NCBI GenBank assembly: GCA_029263395.1 | Contig: JAJCXO010000200.1 | Span: 16,281-80,280, forward strand | From: Acidobacteriota bacterium | GTDB taxonomy: Bacteria > Acidobacteriota > Thermoanaerobaculia > Multivoradales > J023 | Length of the DNA: 64,000 bases | Direction: 5' to 3' | Part shown: in pieces, positions 35,106 to 44,038 of the stretch | Numbering within the stretch: position 1 is the first letter of the stretch | How the letters are laid out: every line of letters begins with the position of its first letter | Notes under the pieces: generated by a model | Seen by the model: the letters and a program-made list of their open reading frames with translations, nothing else | Database searches by the model: none | Told to the model about the DNA's origin: nothing | Translations under genes and position numbers: made by a program

Positions 35106-37951
35106 AGCAACTCTGTCGACGTGTGCAGCAGACTCTAGGCGAACTAGGGCCACCCGCCTTGCAGGATGATCAGGCGGCCCAACTGCATCTCGAAGGCTGT
35201 GATGAGTGTTTCGGCGTGCTCGAATCGATGGTTCGGCTCGATGAAGCCTTTGATGTGATGCCGGCGCTGGACGCGTCTGACGAGCTGGTAGAACAGTTGT
35301 TGGCGCGGGACGAGCTGCAGATACCGGTAACACAGACCACACTGCCAGCCGCTCCTTCGTCAAGTCAGCCGTCGACCTCGCCGATCAGTCCAATGTCATG
35401 GGGCGCGGTACTGAAAGACGGATTGGGCCGAATCATCGGGCCGAGTCATCTGCGCCTCAAGGCGTCGATGGCACTCGCTGTGGTGACCTTGATAAGCGTG
35501 TCGTTCTTTACGCTACATCGGTCGACCTATGAGGCGGCGTTGGATCAGAGACTTGTGAATGTCGAGGTTGTTGAGGTGCAGGTGGATAGTCTGCCAGGTT
35601 CGGCTTTGTCAGGCGAATTCACTGGCGGAGTGCAACCAGAGGTGCAGTCAGAGCTGAGAGCCCTGGGATACCGTGGCGGCGGAGCAGCCGAGGGTCAAGC
35701 CAGCGAGGAGTTGGGGGAAAAGACCGATGCACCGTCCGGCAGTCGGCCGACAGCATCGTATTCGCTTCAGTTCGGGCCGCCTCCGCCACCGCCTCCACCC
35801 CTACCGACTCCGCCATCGGTGTCTCAACGGATCGCTGAGACACCGATGGCGGATGGGCCGCGGTCAGAGTCTGCCGATAGTGCGCCGAGGGTTCACGACG
35901 AAGTGACAGTGATTGCGGAATCCATGGTCGTGGACCAGTCCAGCGCCGCATCCTCGTCACCGGTTGAGTTTGGTGACGAAGACAGTCTCTCAACTTGGGG
36001 CGGATCCGCAGCAGATATCAGCTATCGCGGCGGTGCCCCACGGACCGAGTCCGAGCAGCAAGGCGCGTTCGATAGCAAGACTCGAGAGCACGTCCGTAAG
36101 CGCCTGGACCACTTGCAGCGCAGCAGTGGCAAAGATCAGGCAGCTGATGGACGACAAAACCAGGACTTGGATCAAGACAAGGAAGAGACTGTCCGCAGGC
36201 TCCGTAAAGAGGCCAAGACCCAGGTCGAGGAGAAAGAGACCTGGGACAAAAAGGTCTCATCCCAGGTCTTTGAGGTGGAGGAAGCACCGGCCGAGATCGC
36301 CAAGCCGCGCAGCAAGCTGGTCGCAAAACAGCGGGCCGAGAAGACGGCTCGATTGCAAGCCCAGGCGTTCCTTGCTGAGCGTGAGCGTATCGAAGGTCTA
36401 AGCTTCCAGCCGGCCACCGGCTATTGGAGCAACACCTATGTGCCGGGTGATCCCGTTCTGAGGTATCTCCAAGCCCAGCTCGCCGGGCGGGATCGTTCGG
36501 CTTTTGATGCCGTCGGTGATGTGCCGCTACTGTTGCACGACGCCTCGCGTCGCACCACTCAGCCGTTTGATCCACCCACCGATGCCGCCTTGGCGGTGGT
36601 GCTCAATGCCGACCGTCGAGGCGTGCGAGCGTCTTCCCGCCTGCTTTTGCAAGTTGGGCTGGTGGGCACCGAACGGCAAGGTGGCCGCCGGCCTGGGATG
36701 AACGTTGCCTTGGTGGTTGATCTGCGCGGAACCGTGTCTGCTGAAGCTGCCGCCAACCTACGAGCATTGATCCTCGCCCTCGGTGAGGCGCGGGACCTCG
36801 GCGATCGTTTCCGACTGATCGTGGCCGGACCCACTGGCGGCGAGATCCTCGGCCCGGGAGACTTCAAACACGGGCCGCTGACGGTGGCGATACAGCAGCT
36901 CTTCCTGGCGGCGGGCGTCGAATCTTCGGGGCAATCCATGGAGCTGGTCGACGCGGTGCGGATGGCCTTCGAACGGGTTGGCCGCCACGACGATCCGTCA
37001 GCACCGTTGGGCTCGAGCACCGTCCTCGTGGCGACACCTGGGCCGCGGTCAACCGATCTGTCGACCCTAGTCGAAATGGCGCACGCCGGGGCGGTTGCCG
37101 GGATACCGTTGAGCGTGGTCGGCGTTGGAGATGCGGTGCGGATCACCGAGCTCGATCGTTTGGCCTTGGCTGGCCAGGGCAACCGGCGTCTGATGCGTCA
37201 GCCGACGGAGGCGCGTGCGTTGGTCGATCGAGAGCTGTCGGCGGTGGCCCGGGTGGTCGCACGGGCCGTCCGTCTGCGGATCGGATTGGCGCCTGGGGTA
37301 CGTCTCGTAGACATCATCGGTTCCCGACGCTTCGGCGAAGCGGATGCCGAGAAAGTGCGGCGGGCGGAACGCAGCATCGATCAGCGCCTGGCCCGCAATC
37401 TCGGCATCGAAGCCGACCGTGGGGACGACGAGCCCGGCATCCAGATTGTGCTGCCGACATTCTACGCCGGTGATCGCCACGTCATTCTGCTCGATCTTGT
37501 GGTGCCGGGCCCTGGGCCGGTGGCCGAGGTTACCGCACGGTTCAAGGATCTTGCCTACCTCGGCAACGGCGTCGCTCAGGCGTCGTTGGACTTGCCGCGC
37601 CGCACGGCGAGTCGTGGTCCGCTCGAGCTAAATGTGCTCGAAAACCACTTGGCGCAACGCCTGCGGGGCGTCCTGGACGAAGCCGGCCAGGAAGTCGCGT
37701 CGGGTCAACGCCAGGCGGCCCACGATCGCCTAGCAGAGCATCGTCAGTTGTTGGTTGGCCTTGGCCAGGAGCTGCGAGGCTTCCACAAGGACCGTGACTT
37801 GATGCGCGACATCGCCATGCTCGACGAATACCTCGGGCTGCTCGGTGCATCGGCGGCACCCACCGAAGAACAACGGTTACATCTCGCCGAGTCCTTGCGC
37901 TACGCCGCACGGCTCAAGGTGCTGCCGGCACCGCAACCGATGGGAGGCTAA
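35102..37951 (+). CDS. Membrane anti-sigma-like protein with zinc finger and VWA-like domain
   Basis: 949 residues. The N-terminus carries an anti-sigma zinc-finger pattern (H29, C33, C36 in HLEGCDEC). A single TM helix (ASMALAVVTLISVSFFTL, about 121-139) puts the rest outside the membrane: a Pro- and Ser-rich linker, a charged coiled-coil stretch (about 330-430), then a von Willebrand A-like domain (about 530-700; MNVALVVDLRGTVS, STVLVATPG, SVVGVGD) followed by a YfbK-like beta region. The metal site is DLRGT rather than DxSxS, so metal binding is doubtful. Overlap with the sigma gene supports the regulator role. LRALGYRGGG at about 180 echoes the LRALGY end of the sulfatase-fold protein. 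Confidence 0.8.
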   Translation: MKQLCRRVQQTLGELGPPALQDDQAAQLHLEGCDECFGVLESMVRLDEAFDVMPALDASDELVEQLLARDELQIPVTQTTLPAAPSSSQPSTSPISPMSWGAVLKDGLGRIIGPSHLRLKASMALAVVTLISVSFFTLHRSTYEAALDQRLVNVEVVEVQVDSLPGSALSGEFTGGVQPEVQSELRALGYRGGGAAEGQASEELGEKTDAPSGSRPTASYSLQFGPPPPPPPPLPTPPSVSQRIAETPMADGPRSESADSAPRVHDEVTVIAESMVVDQSSAASSSPVEFGDEDSLSTWGGSAADISYRGGAPRTESEQQGAFDSKTREHVRKRLDHLQRSSGKDQAADGRQNQDLDQDKEETVRRLRKEAKTQVEEKETWDKKVSSQVFEVEEAPAEIAKPRSKLVAKQRAEKTARLQAQAFLAERERIEGLSFQPATGYWSNTYVPGDPVLRYLQAQLAGRDRSAFDAVGDVPLLLHDASRRTTQPFDPPTDAALAVVLNADRRGVRASSRLLLQVGLVGTERQGGRRPGMNVALVVDLRGTVSAEAAANLRALILALGEARDLGDRFRLIVAGPTGGEILGPGDFKHGPLTVAIQQLFLAAGVESSGQSMELVDAVRMAFERVGRHDDPSAPLGSSTVLVATPGPRSTDLSTLVEMAHAGAVAGIPLSVVGVGDAVRITELDRLALAGQGNRRLMRQPTEARALVDRELSAVARVVARAVRLRIGLAPGVRLVDIIGSRRFGEADAEKVRRAERSIDQRLARNLGIEADRGDDEPGIQIVLPTFYAGDRHVILLDLVVPGPGPVAEVTARFKDLAYLGNGVAQASLDLPRRTASRGPLELNVLENHLAQRLRGVLDEAGQEVASGQRQAAHDRLAEHRQLLVGLGQELRGFHKDRDLMRDIAMLDEYLGLLGASAAPTEEQRLHLAESLRYAARLKVLPAPQPMGG

Positions 37952-37952
37952 A

Positions 37953-40900
37953 ATGAAACGGACTGGCTCGAGAATGCAGATCAACTCAATGGTGAACGGC
38001 TGGATACTCGCGGTGCTTCTGATGTTCAGCTCTGGCTCACCCCTAGTGGCTCAGGCCAACACCAACGGCCTGGTCGAACTGCCGCTCGAGGTCTACAACC
38101 GCTTGATCGAGACCGCTCGGGACCCGACCGTCCCACCGCGGCCCGCACCCGCCGGTTACGCCTTGGGTAATGCCCAAGTCACGGTTACGGTGGATGCTCA
38201 GCAGCCGAGGTTGAGCGCCGAGGTCCGGGCTGACCTCACCGTTGACGTGTTGGAAGACGAGTGGGTGTTGATCCCAGTGCTGGCGGCGGGGACGCCGGTC
38301 TCCTCAGCGACGGTCGACGGCAGCAAGATCCAGCTGATCAACGCGCCGCAAGGCTTGAGTTGGGCAGCCCGAGCGAAGGGCTCCTTCGCCATGCGCCTGA
38401 TCTACCGGGTGGATGCTTTACGTTCAGAGGCCGGCCTCTCCCTCGGGGTGCCGGTACCGCTCGCCGCTGCCACAACTTTGACGGCAACGCTGCCTGGCAC
38501 CGGTCTCGATGTGGCGGTGATTCCATCCGCTGGCACTCGACTCTCCACCCGTGGAGAGTTGACGTCGGTCAACGCCACCATCCCCGCAACCTCCGGCATC
38601 CAGATCTCCTGGCGACTGCCAGCCGGCGACGGGCACATTCTCAGCCGTGCGATCTACCGTGGCCAATTGACCGGCGACGCCGTCACCTGGAGTGGTGAGC
38701 TGTCGGTTGAACTGTTGAGTGACGAGACGGTGATCCTACCGCTGTTGCCGCGCACCGTGACGTTGCGCAACCTGGCGGTCGACGGCAACGACGCGCCCAT
38801 CCTGATCGAAAACGGACGGTTTGCCGTGCTCGTCAAAGGGCTCGGCCGACATACCTTGACGGCGGGATTCGAGGTACCGGTACGGCGCGGTGACGGCCCG
38901 CCGCGGGTGGATCTCGAGGTGCCGGAAGTGCCGGTGTCGCGCTTCGAGCTCACCTTGCCGGGCAAAAAAGACGTCACCGTGAGCCCGGCATCCAACGTCG
39001 AGTCGCGGGTCCGCGGTGCCAACACCATCGCCACTGCCCATGTACCGTTGACGTCGAAAGTGGCGCTCAGCTGGGCGGAAGCGGTGCCGGAGGAGATCCG
39101 CACCGAAGTGCGCGCCAACGCCGGCGTTTACCACGCGGTGTATGCCGAGGAAGGGGTGCTCTACGTGCGGGCGTTGGCCGACTACGAGGTCACCCGCGGT
39201 GAAACCAATGTGCTGCGGTTTGCGGTGCCTTCAGGGGTTCAAGTCGGCAGCGTCAAGGCGTCGGGGGCGGTGGCTGACTGGCGCCTCGGGGCGGCTGACG
39301 GTGGCAGCCGTGAGGTGACGGTGTTCCTCGATCGTCAACTGCAGGGGCAGCTGATGGTCGAGGTCGACTATGACCTCTCGATTGTGGGCGACCCGGCCGT
39401 CGCGGCGGCCGATGCGGGGATTGTGGTACCGCTGATGCGTTCCCTCGACGCCCAACGCCAACGAGGTATGGTGGCCCTGTTGTCGAGTCAAGATCTGTCG
39501 TTGAAGCCGATCGTGGACGACGGCGCCACCCGGGTGGGTGAGAACCAGCTACCGGCGTTCGTGCGTCAAGCCGTCGAGATGGTGGTGGCCCACACCTACA
39601 AATATGTCGAAACGCCGCCAGCGTTGACTGTTGCCGCGGTGCCACCGGAGCGAAAACAGGGCCGGTTCGACGCTGAGGTCGACACCTTGATCTCGTTGGG
39701 CGAAGTGACGATGAAAGGTTCTGCCAGCGTCGAGTTCGACGTCAAATCTGGTCGCATCATGGAGCTCGAGTTGATCCTGCCGGCCGGGGTCAACCTGCTC
39801 AGCCTGACGGGTCCGTCGGTGCGTCAGCATCGGATCGTGTCGGCGGATCTCGGTTCGAATGCGGATGGGAGCACTGCCGGGGCTGCGGCCGAAGCCGAAG
39901 ACGAGGGCACGGTGGAAGACGCCAGCGAAGGTACGGAAGAGCAGCATATCGCGGTCGAATTCACTCAGGAGATGGAGGGGCAATTCCGGCTCGAGGTGGC
40001 GTATGAACGGATTCTGCTGGCTGCCGAGGCCGAGTTCGAAGTACCGACCCTGCGGGTGCCAGGGGCCGAGGTGGAACAAGGCCGGGTTGCCGTCGAAGCG
40101 TTGTCAGCGGTCGAAGTGCGGCCGGCGGCGGTTGACCGGTTGACCTCCCTCGACGCTGGTGAGCTGCCGCAACAACTCATCTTGCGTACGACCAATCCGA
40201 TCCTCCACGCCTACAAATACGTCAGTCAGCCGTATCGCCTGGCGCTGGCCGTCGACCGCCACGAAGTGGTCCAGGTACACGAAGCGGCAATCGACACCGC
40301 CAACTACCGCACTCTCTTTACCCGTGACGGTCTGTCCGTCACCACCGCACACTTCACGGTGCGCAACAGCCGCCGCCAGTTCTTGCGGGTCAAGCTGCCA
40401 CCAGAGTCCCAGATCTGGTCCGTGTTTGTCGACGGTCGTCCCGAAAAGCCGGCCCGTACAGTGAGCGAAGACGGCGAAGAATGGCATCTGATCAAGATCA
40501 TCCACTCCACCGAGGGATTCCCCGTCGAACTGGTATTCGAGACTCCGGCAAGTGCCATCACGGGCCTGGGGACAGTGAAGGGATTGCTTCCACGACCCGA
40601 AATCCTGGTCACCCGCACCCACTGGGACGTCTACGTGCCCGAGGGGGTGGAATACGGCAAACCATCGGATGAGATGAAGCTTGTCACCGTACCCAAGCCA
40701 ATTGTCGCCGCCGCCCTCGAAGCCGAGATGGCGAGACTCCAATCCGGCGCGGGCGCACAAGTGATCGAACCTCTCAAGCTGGTGATCCCCACCGCCGGCA
40801 TGCACTTCGCGTTCGAAAAGCTTTATGCCAATCAAGGTGACCGGGACACAGGTTTTGCCATCCCTTACGCCTCAGGGATCGGCCGCACGTTCGGGCGTTT

Positions 40901-41144
40901 ACTGAGTTTCGCCGCCGCCGCCGTCTGTTGGATCGGTTTCGGCTTGTTGGTGCGCGGTTATCTTCGCCTGGGTGGCGGCCTGGTTGCTGCCGGAACCATC
41001 CTGCTCAGTGTGTTGATCGGTCGCTACCAGCTCAGCGCCGCGCCCGGTGTGTGGCTTTCCGTCCTGCTGCTGCTGGGGCTAGGGATGTTCTACGGCAAGG
41101 CGGCCTGGGACCGGAAGCGGGAAGAGTCTGAGGTGATGGCTTGA
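37953..41144 (+). CDS. Large exported beta-rich protein with C-terminal membrane helices
   Basis: About 1,063 residues; family not recognised. Signal peptide (WILAVLLMFSSGSPLVAQ), then several hundred residues of repeated beta-type sequence without cysteines (for example AQVTVTVDAQQPRLSAEVRA). Two related segments, HTYKYVETPPALTVA and HAYKYVSQPYRLALAV, suggest an internal duplication. Three hydrophobic helices lie in the last 90 residues, with a short basic cytoplasmic tail. It starts one base after the VWA anti-sigma stop (TAAaATG), so the three genes are one unit. I infer an envelope component or sensor controlled by, or controlling, the sigma system. The ATG at 37953 is preferred to 37845, which overlaps the upstream gene. 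Confidence 0.75.
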   Translation: MKRTGSRMQINSMVNGWILAVLLMFSSGSPLVAQANTNGLVELPLEVYNRLIETARDPTVPPRPAPAGYALGNAQVTVTVDAQQPRLSAEVRADLTVDVLEDEWVLIPVLAAGTPVSSATVDGSKIQLINAPQGLSWAARAKGSFAMRLIYRVDALRSEAGLSLGVPVPLAAATTLTATLPGTGLDVAVIPSAGTRLSTRGELTSVNATIPATSGIQISWRLPAGDGHILSRAIYRGQLTGDAVTWSGELSVELLSDETVILPLLPRTVTLRNLAVDGNDAPILIENGRFAVLVKGLGRHTLTAGFEVPVRRGDGPPRVDLEVPEVPVSRFELTLPGKKDVTVSPASNVESRVRGANTIATAHVPLTSKVALSWAEAVPEEIRTEVRANAGVYHAVYAEEGVLYVRALADYEVTRGETNVLRFAVPSGVQVGSVKASGAVADWRLGAADGGSREVTVFLDRQLQGQLMVEVDYDLSIVGDPAVAAADAGIVVPLMRSLDAQRQRGMVALLSSQDLSLKPIVDDGATRVGENQLPAFVRQAVEMVVAHTYKYVETPPALTVAAVPPERKQGRFDAEVDTLISLGEVTMKGSASVEFDVKSGRIMELELILPAGVNLLSLTGPSVRQHRIVSADLGSNADGSTAGAAAEAEDEGTVEDASEGTEEQHIAVEFTQEMEGQFRLEVAYERILLAAEAEFEVPTLRVPGAEVEQGRVAVEALSAVEVRPAAVDRLTSLDAGELPQQLILRTTNPILHAYKYVSQPYRLALAVDRHEVVQVHEAAIDTANYRTLFTRDGLSVTTAHFTVRNSRRQFLRVKLPPESQIWSVFVDGRPEKPARTVSEDGEEWHLIKIIHSTEGFPVELVFETPASAITGLGTVKGLLPRPEILVTRTHWDVYVPEGVEYGKPSDEMKLVTVPKPIVAAALEAEMARLQSGAGAQVIEPLKLVIPTAGMHFAFEKLYANQGDRDTGFAIPYASGIGRTFGRLLSFAAAAVCWIGFGLLVRGYLRLGGGLVAAGTILLSVLIGRYQLSAAPGVWLSVLLLLGLGMFYGKAAWDRKREESEVMA

Positions 41145-41222
41145 GCCGTGCCCCGCGGCGAGCAGCGACGGGTTGATCAATAAAGTACCTGTGGCTTCGC
41201 TTGGCTCGAGACAGCCCTCGCC

Positions 41223-41480
41223 GCGCAGAACGACGTGGTCAGCGATCGCCGAGACGGTTGGACTCTTCTCGAGGAGCCCGAGGCTGAGGCCTCCAGGATT
41301 CGACTGGCTATCAACCTCAAGGGCAAGGATCAGATCGAGGTGTTGCCCGCACTCAAGAGCTGGCCGACGAAGGGAAAGAGTGGTTGCTAGACGTTGCAGA
41401 TGACGCGATCGGCCGGGTGGTGCTCGGACCACCGAAGCCACCCTCCGTACATGCTCGATGGTCTGAGGCGCCAGCTTCGC
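41223..41480 (+). pseudogene. Decayed gene fragment with one frameshift
   Basis: One frame gives AQNDVVSDRRDGWTLLEEPE then RIRLAINLKGKDQIEV. Near 41345 the sensible reading shifts frame to RTQELADEGKEWLLDVADD and AIGRVVLGPPKPPSVHARW. The two halves read as one protein-like sequence broken by a single indel; no start or family is recognised. The remainder up to 42037 shows no gene. It contains a short inverted repeat GTTCTA/TAGAAC near 41510-41530. Confidence 0.4.
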
Positions 41481-42037
41481 TAGCACTAGTACAGCGCCCC
41501 CAAAGTTCTATCCGGGTTTTAGAACGCCTATTGGAGCTACCGGGGGCCGGTCTCAAACCGATAAGGTCCAAGGCCTCAAAACGCCTAGATCTCGCCCTGA
41601 AAGGGCGGCAATCAACGAGTCTCAAAGCTCGGATTTTGCGCTAGATTCAGACGGATCTCCACCGCTTAAGTCCTTGGCGCGCCGTTGTTTATTTCCTTAT
41701 TACCCATGATGGAGTTAGCTTACCATCCGGGAGCACCGCGATGTCAAGGGGGCAGCACTCTGCCACCGTGCCCCACGCTCGCCAACCGTCGCCAACACGT
41801 ATGCGGATTCGGCGGGTCCGTGCGGGGTCAGGATAAAGGGGCGGTCGACACCAACGACCGCCGCCACCCAATCGTTGTAGAGCGGATGGTATCTCTTCTG
41901 GACTCCGTACCAGGCTAGCCAGCGGAGCTGGCGAGCTTCCTGCGCATGTCTCTCCCGTTGATCAGCTGCATCGCGTTTGATGCGCTCGGATCGCTACTTC
42001 TTGGAGCGAGCCATCGACAGCGCGCCCAGCGTCACTG
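41481..42037. other. Gene-free stretch at the left edge of the accessory island
   Basis: No coding signature on either strand. The three-gene sigma block ends at 41144 and the leftward membrane-protein gene ends at 42038, so this is a gap between converging units. Confidence 0.4.
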
Positions 42038-43174
42038 CTATCGACGGCCTCCAATCAGAGGTGAAAGTTCGGCCAGTTTCCTGAACGCGGAGACCGTTGG
42101 CGGAATTGACGCCAAAACGAGAATCCCGGCAGCAAGCGGTACAGTCCAACCTAGGTCTGCGCGGAGGGCTATCAAGCAGGCAATCGTCGATACCGACACA
42201 GGTATCAGGAGCGCGATTGAGTAAGTGAGCGTGCTCAACCAAGCGCTCCGTCTCGACACCCAGTCCCACCGACCTGAAATAGGCCCAAGTACCATCCAGC
42301 TCTCAGAGCGACTTTCGATTGAGCCCAAGGCATCAGACAAGGCGTTTGTAATTGCCAGAAGTTGCCCGAGGGCCAGGATCGCCAGAACCAACGACGCCGA
42401 CGTAGTCCTAAGCTTTACCTGGAGGACAGGCACCGTCACGAAAGTAGCCTGATGCTGTCGGACTGCCTCCACAAAGACTTCGTGCGGGCCTTCTGCAGAC
42501 AAACCTAGACGTCGCGCAACTCCGTCGGACTGTATGGCAATCTCCCGAAGACCCCTCCCCCGGAGGGGGTTCAGATCGTCGACCGTATGTATAACAGGCT
42601 CCCTGGAGAAGATGGGTTCTTCATCATCGGTTTCAGCGAGACGGGCTGTCGCCGCTATTAGTTGTACCTGTTCTCTTAGGGCGCCCTCGTTAACCTCGAA
42701 GTAGTAGTACCGAGGCGGTGTACTTCGATTAAAAGCCTTGTCTGCCATCGCTTCACGGTCGCGTTGCGCCAGAGCGTCCCTCAGTGCCCACACTTTCGAA
42801 GGTGCACCCTTGTCTCTGTTGGCGTCGTCCATGCGGTAGGCAAACCACGTTGAAAGACCCATCCCCGGATGGTGGAACTCGCCTTTCATCCGGCAATCGG
42901 CCGGCGCGATTTTGAGCGCGTCTACACGGTGAATTATCGTCCCAGCCTCGGAGGCGGCTTGCTCGTCAACCTTGCAAAACACCACGTCATACTGGACACG
43001 CCCATTGGCGGCCAGCAGCTCCTTCCCAACTGTCAGTCGAAGCGCATCTCGAATGCCCTCGTCAGAGGCTGTGGTGGAGTTCCACAGGGGCACCACGATG
43101 GCACCGATGCCAAGGAGAAATAGACCGCCAGCCTTTGCGGCTTTGATCTGGCTGTCCATGGTGTGTCCTTTCAT
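42038..43174 (-). CDS. Membrane protein of unknown function
   Basis: 378 residues. An N-terminal helix (GGLFLLGIGAIVVPLW), an extracytoplasmic-type central domain of about 220 residues with two cysteines (VVFCKVDEQ, PADCRMKGEF), and three helices near the C-terminus (SLVLAILALGQLLAI, TYSIALLIPVSVSTIACLIAL, VPLAAGILVLASI). No family recognised. AGGAGG 8 nt before the ATG supports the start. It lies on the same strand as, and downstream of, the WD40-caspase gene and a second small membrane protein, so the three may form one unit, although 278 bp separate it from the middle gene. Confidence 0.65.
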   Translation of the reverse strand: MKGHTMDSQIKAAKAGGLFLLGIGAIVVPLWNSTTASDEGIRDALRLTVGKELLAANGRVQYDVVFCKVDEQAASEAGTIIHRVDALKIAPADCRMKGEFHHPGMGLSTWFAYRMDDANRDKGAPSKVWALRDALAQRDREAMADKAFNRSTPPRYYYFEVNEGALREQVQLIAATARLAETDDEEPIFSREPVIHTVDDLNPLRGRGLREIAIQSDGVARRLGLSAEGPHEVFVEAVRQHQATFVTVPVLQVKLRTTSASLVLAILALGQLLAITNALSDALGSIESRSESWMVLGPISGRWDWVSRRSAWLSTLTYSIALLIPVSVSTIACLIALRADLGWTVPLAAGILVLASIPPTVSAFRKLAELSPLIGGRR

Positions 43175-43452
43175 CGACTCTTCCTCCTGGTCTTTCTAAT
43201 CAGCAGAAGCGAATGCTGCTGCGTCGGCCTGGGACTTCCGCGCGAAGGTTACCGTGAGTGGCCAAGGCATCCCGGTAGGCATGGCTCGCGTACTGACATC
43301 CTCGGTCGGAATGAGTAGTCGCCTGGCATTCGCCGCCTCTGGTGTCGGGGTCAAGGGCCAGTGCGCGCAATCGGAGGCCGGCCCGATCTCGGGGCCCCTC
43401 CGCAAATGTCGGTTCTCATCGCTTTGGGATTTAGCATCACCCGACGCCGGAA

Positions 43453-43956
43453 CTAACCGCTTTCGGAGATCCTCGTCTCGTTCTTCTCGAGGATCGTCCG
43501 CCAGAAGAAACCGGTCTGAAACGCCAGAGCCATCACGACGAAGCTGAAGTCTTCTTCGGAGACCTGGGAGAGCAGCCCTCCGAACGTCGGCACGGAGACG
43601 AGGAACGGGCGGAAAAAATCCCAGGCATCGATGTCGAGCTTGGGCTTCTCTTTCAGCTCGCCTTTCTTCTCGAGCTCGGCGATGCGCTGGCTACGAATTT
43701 CGATCGCTTCGTCGAGCGAGCGGACTGCCATGCCGACGAGCATCGCGAGAAGCAACATCCCTTCTTTCCAGGGTGAGCGGTCGTACCAGGACCCGTCACC
43801 AAGGAACTGCGGGCCGACGGAAGAATAGCCCGCGACGCCCAGAAGCACTGCTCCAACTGAGATCAGCAGGAGCCGGAACCCTCGTCCGAGCCTCGGTTTT
43901 TCCAGGCTCCAGAGGATCAGAGCCACCGGGGCGGCCAATATCAAAAGCACGGTCAC
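43453..43956 (-). CDS. Small membrane protein of unknown function
   Basis: 167 residues with about four hydrophobic helices: VLLILAAPVALILW, LLLISVGAVLLGVAGY, GMLLLAMLVGMAV and a last amphipathic one near FSFVVMALAFQTGFF. A charged coiled segment (EAIEIRSQRIAELEKKGELKEKP) lies in the middle. GTG start with GAGGAG upstream. The leader GAGGAGATCGA is identical to that before the WD40-caspase gene, 83 bp upstream in the same direction, which supports a functional link. No family recognised. Confidence 0.6.
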   Translation of the reverse strand: MTVLLILAAPVALILWSLEKPRLGRGFRLLLISVGAVLLGVAGYSSVGPQFLGDGSWYDRSPWKEGMLLLAMLVGMAVRSLDEAIEIRSQRIAELEKKGELKEKPKLDIDAWDFFRPFLVSVPTFGGLLSQVSEEDFSFVVMALAFQTGFFWRTILEKNETRISESG

Positions 43957-44038
43957 ATCGATCTCCTCACCTCACAGGTGCTGTTCACAGTGGTTGGTGT
44001 TTACAGCGGGTCATGTGTCAGGCCTTTTCATGGCTCAG

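Noticed and set aside
43196..43405. 69-codon minus-strand frame between the two membrane-protein genes
   Set aside because: In the right direction and gap but no recognisable sequence features; not supported enough to list.
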